Below, piece after piece: positions 49,990-63,411 of a DNA stretch of 64,000 nt (position 1 is the first letter of the stretch; the number at the start of each line of letters is the position of its first letter). Under the pieces are notes generated by a model that was not told the origin of the DNA, made no database searches, and was given only the letters and a program-made list of their open reading frames with translations. The DNA comes from Neodiprion pinetum (lineage: Eukaryota; Arthropoda; Insecta; Hymenoptera; Diprionidae): positions 30,687,026-30,751,025 of the forward strand of contig NC_060234.1 of the NCBI RefSeq assembly GCF_021155775.2. The letters are read 5' to 3'. A program made the translations under genes and the position numbers.

Positions 49990-52681
49990 TATACAACGTT
50001 AGTCTCACACAATTAGCTCTTGACTTATTATTAAGGAGGTCGGTTCAGGACTTGGGTGGTTTACTAAAAACCGACTCCGTAAATCGACTTTATTACGAGA
50101 TAGTCGTATATTAAGTATTTATCAAATTATCACAGCTGTTGGATTCGTTATATTTCATCTTACGATGGCTCATTTTGGTCAAAACACTATTTTCTACGAG
50201 ATCGATGAAACAGATTTTTTTCTTTTTTAGTCAATTCAACATTGCCATTTAATGGTCGTAATTAAACTCGGTGTAATATTGTAAGATGCAATATTTAACG
50301 ATGCCAGCATGTTAAAGAAAAGTGGTTGCGCGAATTTGTAGAACATATTCTTCTTGACAAAATGAACTATCGTAGATTGAATTAAAACGAACATTCTATG
50401 TCTTTAATCATTTTGGAGTGATTTCAAACGAAGTTCAATATCTATAAACAATAAGCTTTTGTTTATAACTTCAATACTTTCAGCCTTTGTGTTTATGATC
50501 ATTTGACAAGTGCTCAATGTAGGACTATTGCCTGGCAAAATTAATAAAGAGTATAAACTTTTTACTGAAAAACTTTCTTAAACTTTACCGAAAATGCCAA
50601 CCGTTTAATTATATTCACTATTTTATTAACTGAGACCGGTTTTCTTAGCCTCGATTATCTCTGATTATTGAAGTAATTTTCGATATTACGACTCCTCACA
50701 CGTGGTTCGGTAAGTGATTGTAACTAAGCTGCTTTCAAATAGTTTAGGAAATTAGATAGGTATACCTATTTATACGGTGGAATGATCCAATCAGTTTAAT
50801 CGAGTAATTAAAATATAAATTACATTTTCGATAATCAAAGTGAAGCGAGACCACTCGCTACCTGAATTCGAAATGAAGAACTTTCATAAAAAATTTAAAT
50901 GTAAAACATATGTGATCACGTGCGGTGCTAATTAATAACTAGGGACTCAAGTAAATTAATATTTATTGGCATTTATACAGAGATATTTGTAGATAACAAT
51001 ATTAGCAGAACGATATAAATTATAAGCGAACATTTCTACAACTTAATATTATTCATAACATAAAATCTCTACTTCTAATTCTTAGAACTATAGATTCTTA
51101 CAACTGCAACGTAAACCTATTGGCGAATTAGTATGTTTAATTTTCGAAATTTAATTAAAGTGAATTATAAATCTACTGTAGCACCTAGTGCGGATATGCT
51201 ATACGGGAACTTATGAGCTTGTTCGTCGCATTCGGATATCATTGTTGAAAATATAATAAACTAACGTCGATAGCTATTCACTGAGAGAAATCGTAAACTG
51301 AAATCCATGCCGGACATAGGTGTGTGAAATTGAGGACAGAAGGAGGAGGATTATCCAGACATGATACGAAATCCCGGGAGACACCTTGCATTGTACTTCC
51401 GAGCGCAGCAGTCACCGAAGCGAAAGTGTATATTCATCATTAATGGCAATTCATTTCTATGCCTAATATATGGTGTGCGTACCTGCACAGCCTGTCAGGC
51501 TAGTTGAGAAGTTAATTTTGTTAGTCGATCTCTACGTTGCTTAACAGTAGCGATAGCGTGGTTCACACATTATCCGAACGTGAGATATGCTATCATTTTT
51601 TACGTGCCGTGTGATCACCACTGACAAAAATTATTAATTACAATCATCTCACGATGGAACGAATCGCTGTGGGAATGATGCGTTGTGATTACGAAACAAT
51701 TCTGCAATTCATACGTCAGCATTTCTCAATAGAACTATGCGCGATAGATGATTTATCTTCGCACATACTTGGTGCCTATGAATTGTCATTTGTTCAAGTA
51801 ATAATTTCCCAACTACCGCGCCGGAAGCATTTTGAAATCTCTAGTGAAAAGATGTATATTTTTTTTCATTATGCATACATTTTAGAATTTATATTTGAGA
51901 TAGGAATCTTTTCTGAATAAGTTTCACCACGACTTCTTTTTCCTCGTAAACTATTGCGTCCCATGGAAATAGGAAATATGTGAAATTTTAGATCTTGTGT
52001 TCTACGGTACTGACGTGAATGGCAAAAGAGCGAGCGTTGATGATCTAATGACAGAGTGCCATTTACTAATGTTCAATTTCAGAAAGATAGCAAGCGATTG
52101 TAGTGCGCAAAGCATCGGATCCGACCATTAATTTGCATGAAATTCCTATTCGAACGTTTCTCAGATTACATTGGCAGTGACACCCAAGTAGAAAATATTA
52201 AGTAGAAATGCATTGTGCACACGATGAAGTTTTTACTGTGTTCGAGGTTTCTAAGACATGTCATTACAAATTTCTCTTTCTCTCATAGAATACTTGCTAT
52301 ACCTCCGACGCCAAATGTCAGCTATACAGTCGTCGTAAGCGTTTGGCAGTTTAATTCTTACGGAATTCATGACAAGATGGAAATTTCAATATGGTCGGTG
52401 AGTATTTAGGGCATGTGAGTAATTTCAATGATCTGTATTCTATAATTAATTTGTGAATCTATTCTAAAGGTCTTAGGATCTCGCATACACGCATGCTGTG
52501 GTAACATTTGATACATACCGTTGAGTCACAGCTTTAGACTGCAATAATCGCGGTTCTAAGGTAGGTGTATTGACGGTGTGAAAGAACCGATTCAATTCCA
52601 CTATTTGAATATAACTTTGCATGTAGGTTTATGACCCTCGTTGAGCGTTAAAGTTCCTCAGACCCTTAAGTTTCAGGCACA
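49990..52681. other. Intergenic DNA, nothing recognised
   Basis: An AT-rich spacer of 2.7 kb. The 88-codon plus-strand frame at 51654-51920 has no recognised domain. No strong repeat or RNA gene was seen. Confidence 0.5.
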
Positions 52682-54550
52682 TCACGCGTCGTTTGGTGGC
52701 TTCGCGAAACTAGACACTCGTTTAGACGCACCAAATTGAATGCTGTTCGATGGAAGTGCGCCTACGTTCAATGCCAGAACTTTAGAGACGATATTCAAGT
52801 CTTCGGCACTCCCAGATCCTCGGGTGTTACCCAAGTCTGATGCCACTCCAGACTGATAGAGGAGATGTTGAATTTGTCTCGCCGGCGTTTGCGGTCTAGT
52901 TTCCCTGAATTGATTGAATCCGTTGAAACCAAAGTTCTGACTGTTTCTCGATGGGGCGTTAAATTGGCTACTCCCAAAGTTGCCTCTGGCGTTGAAGTTG
53001 TTGATGTTGTTGTTGTCATTGAAGCCAAAGTTGCCAGTCGAACCAAAGAGTTCTTGTCTGTTGAACCTCGGAACGGACACAGCAGGAGTCTGGAATTCAG
53101 TTACTGGAAAAGCTCCGAAGCTCTGCTGTAATATCTGCTGTTGCTGCAGTTGTTGTTGCAGCTGTTGTTGTTGCTGCTGCTGCTGCTGCTGCTGTAAGCG
53201 TTGACGTTGCTGCTGCTGTTGCTGTTGCTGTAGTTGTTGAAGACGGCGTTGCTCCTGATAGTTGTTTTGGAATGAGGGTGGATTAACCAGGCTCGGGAGT
53301 TGCAGTGAGACGCTTGGTTCCAATTGCACACCGGGCTTATCAAAGGCAGATTGTAGAGTGAGTAGACTGTTTTGATCAAAATTAGCCTGTTGTAGACGTT
53401 GTTGATGTTGCTGCTGTTGTATTTGCTGTTGATAGATCCTCTGTTCTTCAAGTTGTTTGAGTCTGGCCTGTTCCCGGAGGAATATCTGCTGTTGCTGCTG
53501 CTGCTTGAACCGCAATTGTTCCTCGTAAAGCTGTTGTTGTCTGGCCAAAAATTGAGTCTGTTGAAGTTGTTGCCTCTGAAGCTCGGCAAGTTGTTTCTCC
53601 AGCTGCTGTTGTTTGAACTCGAGTTGTTCTTGAAGTGTCAATGCTTGGCCGTCGCCGCTGGCTCTGTAGATGGGAACGACACTCTTGGGAATTCCACGTT
53701 CGTCTTGCTGCACCGTGAACGCAGCAACTAATGGAGCTTGGAATATCTTGACTTCCTGATTGTCGTCAAGTTTCTCCCCCGAGTTATCATTCTTGGTTGA
53801 ATCGCTGGACGAAGAATTATTTTTCAATTTAGATTTGGATGTCAAACTGGATGCTGTTGGCCTTGGAGCTACCAAGGAGTTCTCCGCAGCAGCAATGTTG
53901 TTCGACGCGCTACGGCTCAAGGTCTCTGCCTGCTGGGTTGTCGGCTTCGAAGACACGCTCTGTACACTGTTCACCGAAAAGGCAGAGTTCTTGATGCTTC
54001 TTGTACCTTGATCCTTGTCAATATCGTCGGCGACGAGTAGAGGATTTTTCAAGTGGACAGCAGACGATTTCTCAGCAGAAATGAGATCGTGAACCTTTGG
54101 TGATTTCAGTTCTTGGTGAGTGACGGAGATTTTATTTTGTTTCGCAGGTGATGAAAAAGTGTACTTGTCGACTTCGACGAAGGTGGAGTTCTGGAGTTTT
54201 TCCTCATTCGGAAATTCTCCTTCCCCTAGGAAACCATTGAAGGAAATCGTCGATTTCTGACTGCTCGAATAATTCTTGTTCAATTCGCTTAGCGGTAGCT
54301 GAGGTATCGTCGTCACGATACTTGCCGCTGGTGTTCCTTCGTCAAAGAAATCCTCACTCACGTCTTCATTGTTTTTTCGTTGTTCAGCAGACTCAGCTTC
54401 CAGATCAGCAAGTGCCTTCAAAAGTGCCCGGCGAAGGTTTTTATCGAGTTTGACCGGTGGCCCTCTTCCATCATCATTCGCAATTGGAACTTCACCTTCC
54501 GTAGCTACTACGATGATAGCCACCACTGCCAAGAAGATTGCCGATAATTG
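52682..54550 (-). CDS. Secreted Gln-rich protein, main exon (5' exon not found)
   Basis: One exon encodes 622 residues to the TGA at 52682. It starts after an acceptor (CCTTTCGCAG, cut at 54551). The first residues, QLSAIFLAVVAIIVVATEGE, are the hydrophobic core of a signal peptide, so the start codon and a few residues must lie in an upstream exon in phase 0; extending the frame past the acceptor gives only a T-run and no ATG. After the signal comes a basic/helical segment (LRRALLKALADLEAE), then a Ser/Thr/Asn/Lys-rich region of about 220 residues, a well-formed segment (FQAPLVAAFTVQQDERGIP), a long Gln-rich coiled-coil-like region with uninterrupted Gln runs up to about 11, an Asn/Phe/Gly-rich stretch and a C-terminal segment (EDLNIVSKVLALNVGALP) that looks conserved. 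The exported, low-complexity character suggests an extracellular matrix or cuticle-type protein; this is inference. Gln runs often cause such proteins to be mislabelled as transcription or Mediator subunits. No family is recognised. Confidence 0.75.
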   Translation of the reverse strand, partial: QLSAIFLAVVAIIVVATEGEVPIANDDGRGPPVKLDKNLRRALLKALADLEAESAEQRKNNEDVSEDFFDEGTPAASIVTTIPQLPLSELNKNYSSSQKSTISFNGFLGEGEFPNEEKLQNSTFVEVDKYTFSSPAKQNKISVTHQELKSPKVHDLISAEKSSAVHLKNPLLVADDIDKDQGTRSIKNSAFSVNSVQSVSSKPTTQQAETLSRSASNNIAAAENSLVAPRPTASSLTSKSKLKNNSSSSDSTKNDNSGEKLDDNQEVKIFQAPLVAAFTVQQDERGIPKSVVPIYRASGDGQALTLQEQLEFKQQQLEKQLAELQRQQLQQTQFLARQQQLYEEQLRFKQQQQQQIFLREQARLKQLEEQRIYQQQIQQQQHQQRLQQANFDQNSLLTLQSAFDKPGVQLEPSVSLQLPSLVNPPSFQNNYQEQRRLQQLQQQQQQQQRQRLQQQQQQQQQQQLQQQLQQQQILQQSFGAFPVTEFQTPAVSVPRFNRQELFGSTGNFGFNDNNNINNFNARGNFGSSQFNAPSRNSQNFGFNGFNQFRETRPQTPARQIQHLLYQSGVASDLGNTRGSGSAEDLNIVSKVLALNVGALPSNSIQFGASKRVSSFAKPPNDA

Positions 54551-56505
54551 CTGCGAAAGGTAAAAAAAAAAAAACAAATCAAATTAGTTTTATTACACGT
54601 GTGCAGCATTTTACCGTTAAGTCGAAATCCGTTTTAAATATTCGAGCTCGTTAATTGGTTGGTGTGTGTAGAGAAAAAACTTACACATTGCAACCGGTAG
54701 CACGTAATAACAATAAAGATGAAAAAATTACAGTAAAAAATAAAAAACAATGTCCGGAATCTCAAATTTTATGCGATGACATTTCCACGTCCCCATAGAA
54801 TCCTTGAAAGTGAAACCATCCGAAAGTGAAAATTTAGCAAACATTACGGAACAAGTACTGTGAGGGTATAGTTATTTTGAAGATTAATGGATTGCTGAAC
54901 CTCGTCCATCAGCTAGAAAGTATTTTTTAGCCTCGGGCGTGTCCCACCATCTTGAGATACTGTATGCGCGTCTGTAAAGTGTGATGTTAATTTGTGTTTG
55001 CCGTAACTCGGCAATATTTTACTACTTCTGTTTTTTTTTTATTCAAAGAATTGATTCACAAGAAAACTGTCTTGTAAAAAATGTTTATCGGTTCATCAAA
55101 AATTCGATTCTCGTAACAATCGTGTTAACATTTATATGGGTACGTTAAAATTACACAAGCATCCTTCACACCTGATAAAATCAAGCAACCATATCACATT
55201 CCGTTTCCAGCTGAGGTAATGGTTCGATAAGATTTCAATAATTCACGACCATTATGCAACCAACAATTTTTATTCATTGTTATTTATCACTGGAGGTCTT
55301 TGAACGCGAAATAATTACGGGGACGTAAACGGGGTAATCGGATAGTAATTTTTTTTACGAGCATGTAATTGGATTCGGTTTTGACCTTTCTTTATTACTC
55401 ACAAAGCTGGAGTCAAGCTTTATAGTGATAGGTTGAAAAGGTATATAACCGTAAGCGTCCACCGTAAACTTTCTATGCTCATCTCAGAACTCCGTCATAT
55501 TTCTAGTGAACAAAACTCCGTGTCGTCAATGATCAAATGGTTAAGTACGTATACCTACTCATTTGCATTGTAAACGATTCATGCTGGGTAGATGATGAAA
55601 ACGATTATTTGTATCACGAACGTTATACGCACGAAAGCTGGAAAGTTAAAAGCCATCGGTAGTACGTAATAAAAATTTATTTTTACAGTAGGTTCGAGTA
55701 AGTCACCGGTTCTGTGTACTTCAATTTAAGACTGTAAATTAAACCTTGTTCAAATACCAAGCCACATAAGGGTCATCGATATATCCGGTGGTCACGATGA
55801 ATTACTATCGAGTACGAACGGATCTTTTTATTTCTGACGTACCTAATTATTATACGATTTATCGTAAATATGTCATATGTAATATATAATGTAATGTAAT
55901 AAATAATGTATAAATAAAAATTACTCCGAATCTGCCTCTATTATTTTATTATCTCGTTTAAATTCCCCTTTTCTGGATGTCTGTCTGTGAGCATCAGTTT
56001 ATTGGTTGTACCTTGTCCATATACATCGATAGATCTGGGTCTAGATAAGACCAGTAATCAACTTGAACATAATAATAGAGACTTTTCTGTGCTAGCTGCA
56101 ATCAATAATTTATTCCGCTTCAGATCCATAATTACTATAAAATTAACGAATCGGTTAGTAACGCAACAAGACATGGTGTATTACACGAATGCTTGCAGTA
56201 AATATAAATCATGAACCTGGTTTTTGTTTTCCAAGATTCCATGCTAGCGATTTCCGAGCCACGAATCATCTGTAGATTTAACGAGAGATTTCTCCTTGGG
56301 GTGAAAGTGTCAAGCAAACAACATGCGGGCTAGCTGTAAATACTGGGAGGAGTTCGCATCTTTGTGGGTATGCAGATTTTATGGCCTACGCACCTGCGTG
56401 TGCTGAATATTCCAACTTCAGTAAGTTATACTCAGTAAGTTATACTCAGTAATTAAATATAATTTATCTTGATAGTTATGGTACATGTTAAACGCCTCAA
56501 GTAGG

Positions 56506-56534
56506 TATAAAAGCTTGCAGATTCACATTCCAGT
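56506..56534 (+). promoter_or_regulatory. TATA box plus initiator-like motif
   Basis: TATAAAAG at 56506-56513 is followed after about 26 bp by TTCCAGTG, close to the insect initiator. This is a good core-promoter match on the plus strand. The first ATG frame downstream is only eight codons, and no gene could be attached to it. Confidence 0.25.
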
Positions 56535-57426
56535 GCATACATGAATGCAGGATATTTATCGTTTTAGTAACTCTAACTGCGTGAAATGATTACGTATGAC
56601 TCGTAAGCTTTGTTACTGCTTCAGCATTAATTAACCCCGAAATAGCTTTTGAGGTGAATGATTCATTTCCCAGGTTATTGCAGTCTACCGTCTCACTCGT
56701 CTTAAAAACTATTTCAATATGTACTCAGACATGCCCTCATCCACTACAGCTGATTGCACAAGACTGTCATATTTTTTACATAATTTCATGCCTTATCTTG
56801 TGCTACTCATTTCGATAACAATCTCCTTATGCGCAACAACAATGACAACTTATTCCAACGTGGGAAAGTTTCGAGGCATCGTGAAGTACCCGTATAAGTA
56901 TACCGCAGGGATCCTATACAGTTACATACGTATAAACTGCTGTAACATGTCACCGTTACAACATTGCGGGTAATCATGAAAAACGGTGAGTTAAACGACG
57001 GACGCGAAACTGCCAAAAGCACAAAAGCACCGTCCTGATCATTGTAATCGCTCACCACAGTGAGCAGGGACTTGATAAGTCTCGCAAAGAGAGTGACACA
57101 ACCAGAAAGCAACATCATATGAAAATTATTTGATCCACGGCATTCGGTTTCTCAAGGGTAACGGCTGGCATTGAAAGCAAAATCGGAAGTTTATGTTATT
57201 CGGTGGTAATGAAATCGAATCGTTTTCGAAAGTTTTTTGAATGTAACGCCGGAACCTCCTATGATGAATGAGAAATGCCAATAGATATGAGAATTCGTCG
57301 TCGCGGTTGTTAATATACCGCGATTGGCTCGAGGCGCAAGACGTTTCACTCGATCTCTCTCACGAATTACGTGCCTCCGCATGTACGTACTAACATGCTT
57401 GAGGAGTTGAATCCCGGTGTGTTGGT

Positions 57427-57434
57427 TATAAATA
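57427..57434 (+). promoter_or_regulatory. TATA-box-like motif in a GC-rich patch
   Basis: TATAAATA stands out in a locally GC-rich stretch. An ATG frame of 34 codons starts about 45 bp downstream (57471) and has no recognised product. It may be a core promoter for an untranslated first exon, or chance. Confidence 0.2.
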
Positions 57435-60400
57435 CCTGTACACGCGCGTCCGTGAGACGGAGTTGGTGCTATGGTCTACACACGTGGGTATTTTTTCGGG
57501 AAATGGATGAGCGGCATATTCGTACGTAGCAAGGATCGCCCGTGTGAGCGAAACTTGTTGCCTGTACTTGCATAAACATGTAAATACAGGGAATCAATGC
57601 CCTGGCACGTTGTCGCGTGTGTTTGCTGAGCTTTAAGCGAAAGACGGAACCCACATAGGCAGCCCCATGCTACAGAGGAATGCAAATTCCTAATTTCCAC
57701 TCTGCACCTGTTCACGAATTTCTTTTCACTTATTAAATAAAAAGTCAAACGACCACGGGAATCGGTGAATTTTCGACGACTTATTCTGATTTATACTTAA
57801 GATCAAACTTTCGGATTATTTCGGATTTGTAGGCATAAATTTTCACACCTGCGACGTTAAGTCCGATCAAACGAGTTCACACGTTCCAAATTCAAGCTAA
57901 TCTAGTAAAAATTTATTGTGAATAATAATCATTGAGTGGAAAATACCGAGTTTGTTCCACCACTTTCTACTTACACGAACTTTATTTATTTGACGACAGA
58001 AGATCATCATCTCTTCAGAAGGCGTCTTCGCATTCAAATCAAGACCAACCCAGCGCGTGGTAACTATGTAATGTCGCATAATTATGCTTCTTGACAACCC
58101 AGATAATTATTTACTTTAATGCCGGTGTAACACAACCTTGCCAAAACTACTTCTTGGACACGTTTCCTGCACAGTCCCTACGTCCCTTCATTTACGAGTG
58201 GATGATAATCTTACTGTAAGGGAAACGCTACCTTACATTATTTCACTCCTTTCGTAACTTTTAAGCTCAACTAAGTAAGGTGATACATGTTACTCTTTCT
58301 TTGTCGTCGTGCTTCAAAAGGAAATACCTAATCAGAATATTCCAGTACGATCTGTAGAAAAGAAGAACATAGTCCAGATACATAAAGCCTTTTGAAATTT
58401 GCGAAAGGCACACTCCTTAAATTCCTTCACAAAATAAACCATCCGTCAAATGAACGGGCAGCATCGTATAATGCGGTAAATGTCTGACACTAGTTAATGA
58501 CCGGTGGAAGCAGGTGACAAGGATAATGACGTTGCGGATGTTACAATAAGTGTATTGAAACGGTTGTTAACCGGTGCATTTACCCATGTATGTCCTTAGC
58601 ACACCTGTACTGAAGCCGACTCGGTAATCGTACGAATAAACACATCTACCTACTAGAGATGGAGGACGCTATGATAACTGTAATAACATGTAATAGCTGC
58701 AATAAAGCCGACATATTTTTCATCAAACACGAAGAAGCCGGATCGCACCGTGACTGAGAGCATTAATGAGATTGCCATTGACACCGAGGACATATACATG
58801 CGCAACTCTGCGTTATTCAAAAAATTTTTTCTAAATTTGTACCCGATGGAGTAATGGTTGAAACAGCAAAGGTATTACTGTGTAATAATGCGAATTGGGC
58901 ATATTTGCAGAAAGAGATTTTATGCCGTCATCTCGAATGCACATTCCAATATAACTCGAGAAAGCTGCAAGGAAATATTTGGCGAATTCAAATTGTTTTC
59001 ATTGAATAAGCAAGCAAATTATCTGTGACCGATGAATCCGTTGCAAATATTTCCCGACTGTACGTGGCCTAGAATTTCTGCAGGGGCATCAATTGACTTG
59101 GGATAAACGCGAGCCCGACCGAACCGTAACGAGGCCCAAGTCCCGATGTCGGATAATATACGGTGTATACTCCGGCGTGCATCGGGGTCTTCAATACAAC
59201 AGCACACAACGACAGCTGCGGGAGAAAGTGGACTCCGTTATTCCAACCTTAAAGCCGTACGTTAAGAAGATCCGCGTGCAGGAGTTTGTTTATTCATTTA
59301 TTCAAGATGTGTTCAGTTACATGAGGAAGCTACTAGTCGTTCGGCATTGGTCATTAGCGTGACATGGACGGTCGGTTTTGGTATAATATCATCAATTGAA
59401 AATTCACCACCTGGATTTAGGCACGATTAAATCTTTTCAGCGTGATCGCGTTCGTCCATATATTATATATATATATATATTATTAAAGATGCGTATGAGC
59501 TGACTTCCTGAATAAATTGACACTCGCACAGTTCTCTCATCGTCAACGAGTGCAGAGAAAGCCGAGACGTTATGAGTCCATTCGCGCAAGTAGAAGACTA
59601 CACGTGTTCTGGAAATTCTGAACAGTAGTCGGTACATGCCTGTATTCATCCTACAATAATTAAACTTGATGTATTTTGTGTTGTTATTGAAATAAAATTA
59701 ACATATTCCTCGACAGTGTAAAATAGACGAGTTGCTAATTGCGAAAGTCGGGTACTGATCCAGATATCGATCACTCAAGACTAACGTACGCAATTTATTC
59801 GCAGGCTTGCGTCACTGACAAGAGAAAAACGTATTCGAGATTACACTTTCGAAAGCTTAATCTTTCAACCTCAAGTCGAGAATATTATTCTCTTATTGTT
59901 GGTGCATATTTACCGATCAAAATTGCTCAACTCTGACAACAACGTGAGTCTGAAAACCCGTGATAGAGTTAGTTATACATTGATAGGTTCAACAATGAAA
60001 ATATAACACGCGTGTGAACCCTCGTCTATTACAGCAGACACGCGAGAGAACCGCATGATATTTCGTTTGAGCGTTTTTATTTCAGTCTTACTTCATTGTA
60101 ATGAGCATATTCTGATTGACCTTTGCGATCCTTTAGCAATCAAAACTATACCTTCGAGCAAAGGATGCGAACTTTATCTTGCGGAATGTCGTGCCCTCCC
60201 CCTTCCCTTTCGCGAATAATTCACGACTCTTCTCCAGAGATGGGGAAAGTGACGATGAAGGAGCCGAAGCTTCAAAGCCACTCCCATATTTACGCTTGCC
60301 GGAATCTCCATACGTTACATATTCTTTTTTTTTAATCATGTCCTCGCGTCCTCACGCCCTCTCAATTGTTCACAACGATGAATACATAATGTGCAGGCAT

Positions 60401-63301
60401 AGTGGTGAACACTCTACGGGATCTAAATTAACTTTGTCTATCTGACGTGACTCGCTGTGTGACGGACCACACGCCCAGATTTCTCGCCCGAGGGGAAACG
60501 ATTACGGATGCATGTATGTACGACGTACCTATATGGTAATGAACCAAGTACGAAGTAGAAACTAGTTCGTGTAACATATAACATCGTGTAACACGTTATG
60601 ACTCGACGGGCAGATCTTTGAGATTTTAACGAAGATCATCTTACTCGTAATCGGATACATGGAAGACATTTGAATTGCCCGTAGGTAATAGGGTAAAAAA
60701 GAGAAACTTGCGAAAATGTTCAAACGAGAATCGTGCCTGACTATAGGTAAGCAGGGATTGGAGCTAATCAGCCGACTACGGTATGTATGCCAACGTGCGC
60801 GCGTGTTTAACAGCGATGCTGCAAGATTCACTTTATTGTTAGTCATTTCCTAATTTGGCCAGGTAATAGCAAATGCTCTTTGACCCTTAGAAACATCAAA
60901 GTATTTCGTGGCGTCGCGAATGTTCTCCTCCCTGACGAAGATCCTGACGCAATTATCGTCTAGGTATGCAGGAATTACTGATTAGCCCCGTATTGCAGTT
61001 ATCTCCCGGAAGAAACGTCCTACATGAGAACTAGGGCGCTAAAAATCTAGCCGCCTACTTGGTTCGAAATTGAAAATCTAGCGACCGTGTAATGTGCGTG
61101 CTAACGGATATGTTAATTTCGTGTCTAGGCTTGCCAATTTGAACAAGATTGCACGTACGACGTCAACGATACAACAGAGTTGAGTAAAGAAACAAGGCTT
61201 GTGGGGGCGATCGATCAAGGAAGCGTATCGACGTATGGCGATCGTTTCCAAGCTGGATATCGTATCGTAACGTTCAACTGGGAGCCGTGCGGAATCTCAA
61301 AGAGCATGGAAATGTGAAGAGGTATTACGGCTTCTCAGTATCATCGTTTCGAGGGGACAACTTTCTTTTTCCATCCAAGCAGCGACGCATACACTCGTAA
61401 TTAAAACCACTCGGCAGATGTGCGTGTGCAAAGTTCCGCGTACCTGCATATGGTATAACGCGTACAGCACGTATGTGCTTACATGCGAACAAGTTCCCAG
61501 CACCTGAAACAACTGACGATGAGCTGACCGACTCTACCTGTTTAACGCGTGCGCCGTTAATATTTTCTATAAATATTAACATCTTCACTGGGTTCTGCTG
61601 TTCAAAGTGAAAATCTCGACCGAAACTCTCTAATCGCACTGGCGAAGAAGACTTACTATTTGAAAATATAGTTTACAACTATTCCCATAATACACTGAAA
61701 TCGTTTCATTGATTTTAATACTCCGGCTAGAAAATAGACTAGTTCTTTGTCTGGTCGCAATTCTCGCATGTAAATTGCAGAAAATGATTAGTGGAGCACA
61801 GTTTTTTTTATAAGACGCGATGATGCTCGAGATCTCACGGTTCAACCGGCTCTTTTAACGATAATGGGTAAGTAATGGGTTCACAGTCGTTGTAAGTCTC
61901 CCGACTGCGAGAAAGAAAATTACTATAGTGTTAAGATCGTACATAGTATAATTTATCCTTGAATCTTTCACTTTTTTTTAAAGACTTCACGTGCACCGAT
62001 CCGAAGTTCACATAATGGAATCAAAACCGCCGATTAGAATTGATTATTTTCCAATTTTTGTCTACAATTTTTTTATTAGATAATTACGCCCTGTTGTACG
62101 AATTTATCAAAACTTGAAATAAACAGAATTGGTTGATAGCAATTCTAGACCCATCCTTGAATCAAGATTACAGACGTTGGCAAAAATGCAAATCTTTGCC
62201 ACTATAAGAACCGTACGTTACTCTTATTTTTGCACTTTTAGTTGTAAGTATTGTAAATTTTATTTTGTGGTCCTGATAGTTTCGAATTGAACCCTTGCTT
62301 GATGCTTGCGTTAGTGATTATTCTGTCCAAACTTTTACTCCACATCGGCCCTCTCTGAAATTCTACGAGAGAATGAATCGAGAAAATCAAATACAAATAG
62401 AGCAAAATATTCGCACTCAAGACATTCAGCTTGACAATCCTACATAAAATCGGTCTGCACAGTAACGATACCCTTAAATTTTAATAATCCTTGATTTACG
62501 CACTGTCACTGAACACCAATCACCATCCAATCGTGTTAGTCAAAACGAAGTCCACTACCAATGCACCACCGCGAATTTACGCGATGCCAAAGGAACGTAA
62601 ATTGTGGATGAGTGTTTGTACTCACCAAATGCATGATGCCGTCTGTGCCGATCTTGGTTGGATTCTGAGCTTTTACTGGCGAACACAGAGAATGCTTTAA
62701 CCCGAAGATCGCGGTGGGATGCGATGGTCCGCGAGGAGGGGCCGCAGAAGAAACTCTTTCCTTTACTACCCACGCCGAGAAAATACAACCTGACTTTTTC
62801 CAATCTCTCGTATAAAGGTACTTATGTATTAGAGTAAAATAGATTTCAGTAAACGATGTCCGAAGTTCCGCGTAAAATAACCGACTGGAACGTATTTATT
62901 CATAATTTCGTCAGATTTTCATCTCACATTCTACTATTTACTTGGGAAGTGGTTTATTGGTTGGATGAAGCAGTTAACGCGATGCTAAATCTGCATGATA
63001 ATGAGCACGATAATTGAACAGTACTTTTGCTTCAAGGGGCCGAAGTTGATTTCCAGACGTGAGAAGTAAAATACTTGATACTTAGAAAATATAATATTTT
63101 TCATGTATCCACTTATTTGTTTCGGTTACTCTTATAGACAAGACGCTATGCCTGGCTAGATATTTCCGAAAATTACGGTTTCAATCATGTACTGCAGTTC
63201 AAGCTTCGACTACGTACGATTATTGCATGCACTCGTGGATGAATTGCACACATCATTTCAGATACGAATTTTTATCTACAAAGATTTGATTGACGTTCCA
63301 G

Positions 63302-63411
63302 ATTCGGCGACATCAGATGTATGGGAACTGCCTTCTGAACAATACAAGCCAAATTTCGATTTCTCGAACTTCAGAGCCGGAGGCGGAGCTCATACCTACG
63401 CACATCATTAG
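63302..63411 (+). CDS. Possible terminal exon of a small unrecognised protein
   Basis: An acceptor (GATTGACGTTCCAG) is followed by 36 codons to a TAG at 63411. The peptide has a WELPSEQYKPNFDFSNF core and ends FRAGGGAHTYAHH. The aromatic/Pro/Gly/His composition is unlike AT-rich noise, and an AATAAA follows at 63641. It needs one base from an upstream exon. An ATG piece at 62186-62243 with a GTAAGT donor fits the phase but does not look like a signal peptide, so the link is weak. I do not recognise the family. Confidence 0.35.

Larger units (their letters stand above)
54553..63301. other. Long intergenic/intronic stretch with few features
   Basis: About 8.7 kb with no supported exon. It should contain the missing first exon and promoter of the Gln-rich gene (transcribed leftward). 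It also holds a 16-bp tandem unit (about 56419-56450), a (TA)n run near 59463-59480, TATA-like motifs (listed) and many short opposing open frames without domains. Moderately GC-rich patches near 57.3-57.7 kb and 60.1-61.6 kb could be regulatory. Confidence 0.5.

Noticed and set aside
53101..53589. Asn/Ser-rich frame overlapping the Gln-rich exon
   Set aside because: It is the CAG/CAA repeat read in another frame of the same strand.
52865..54011. Leu- and Cys-rich plus-strand frames over the Gln-rich exon
   Set aside because: They are antisense shadows of the Gln codons.
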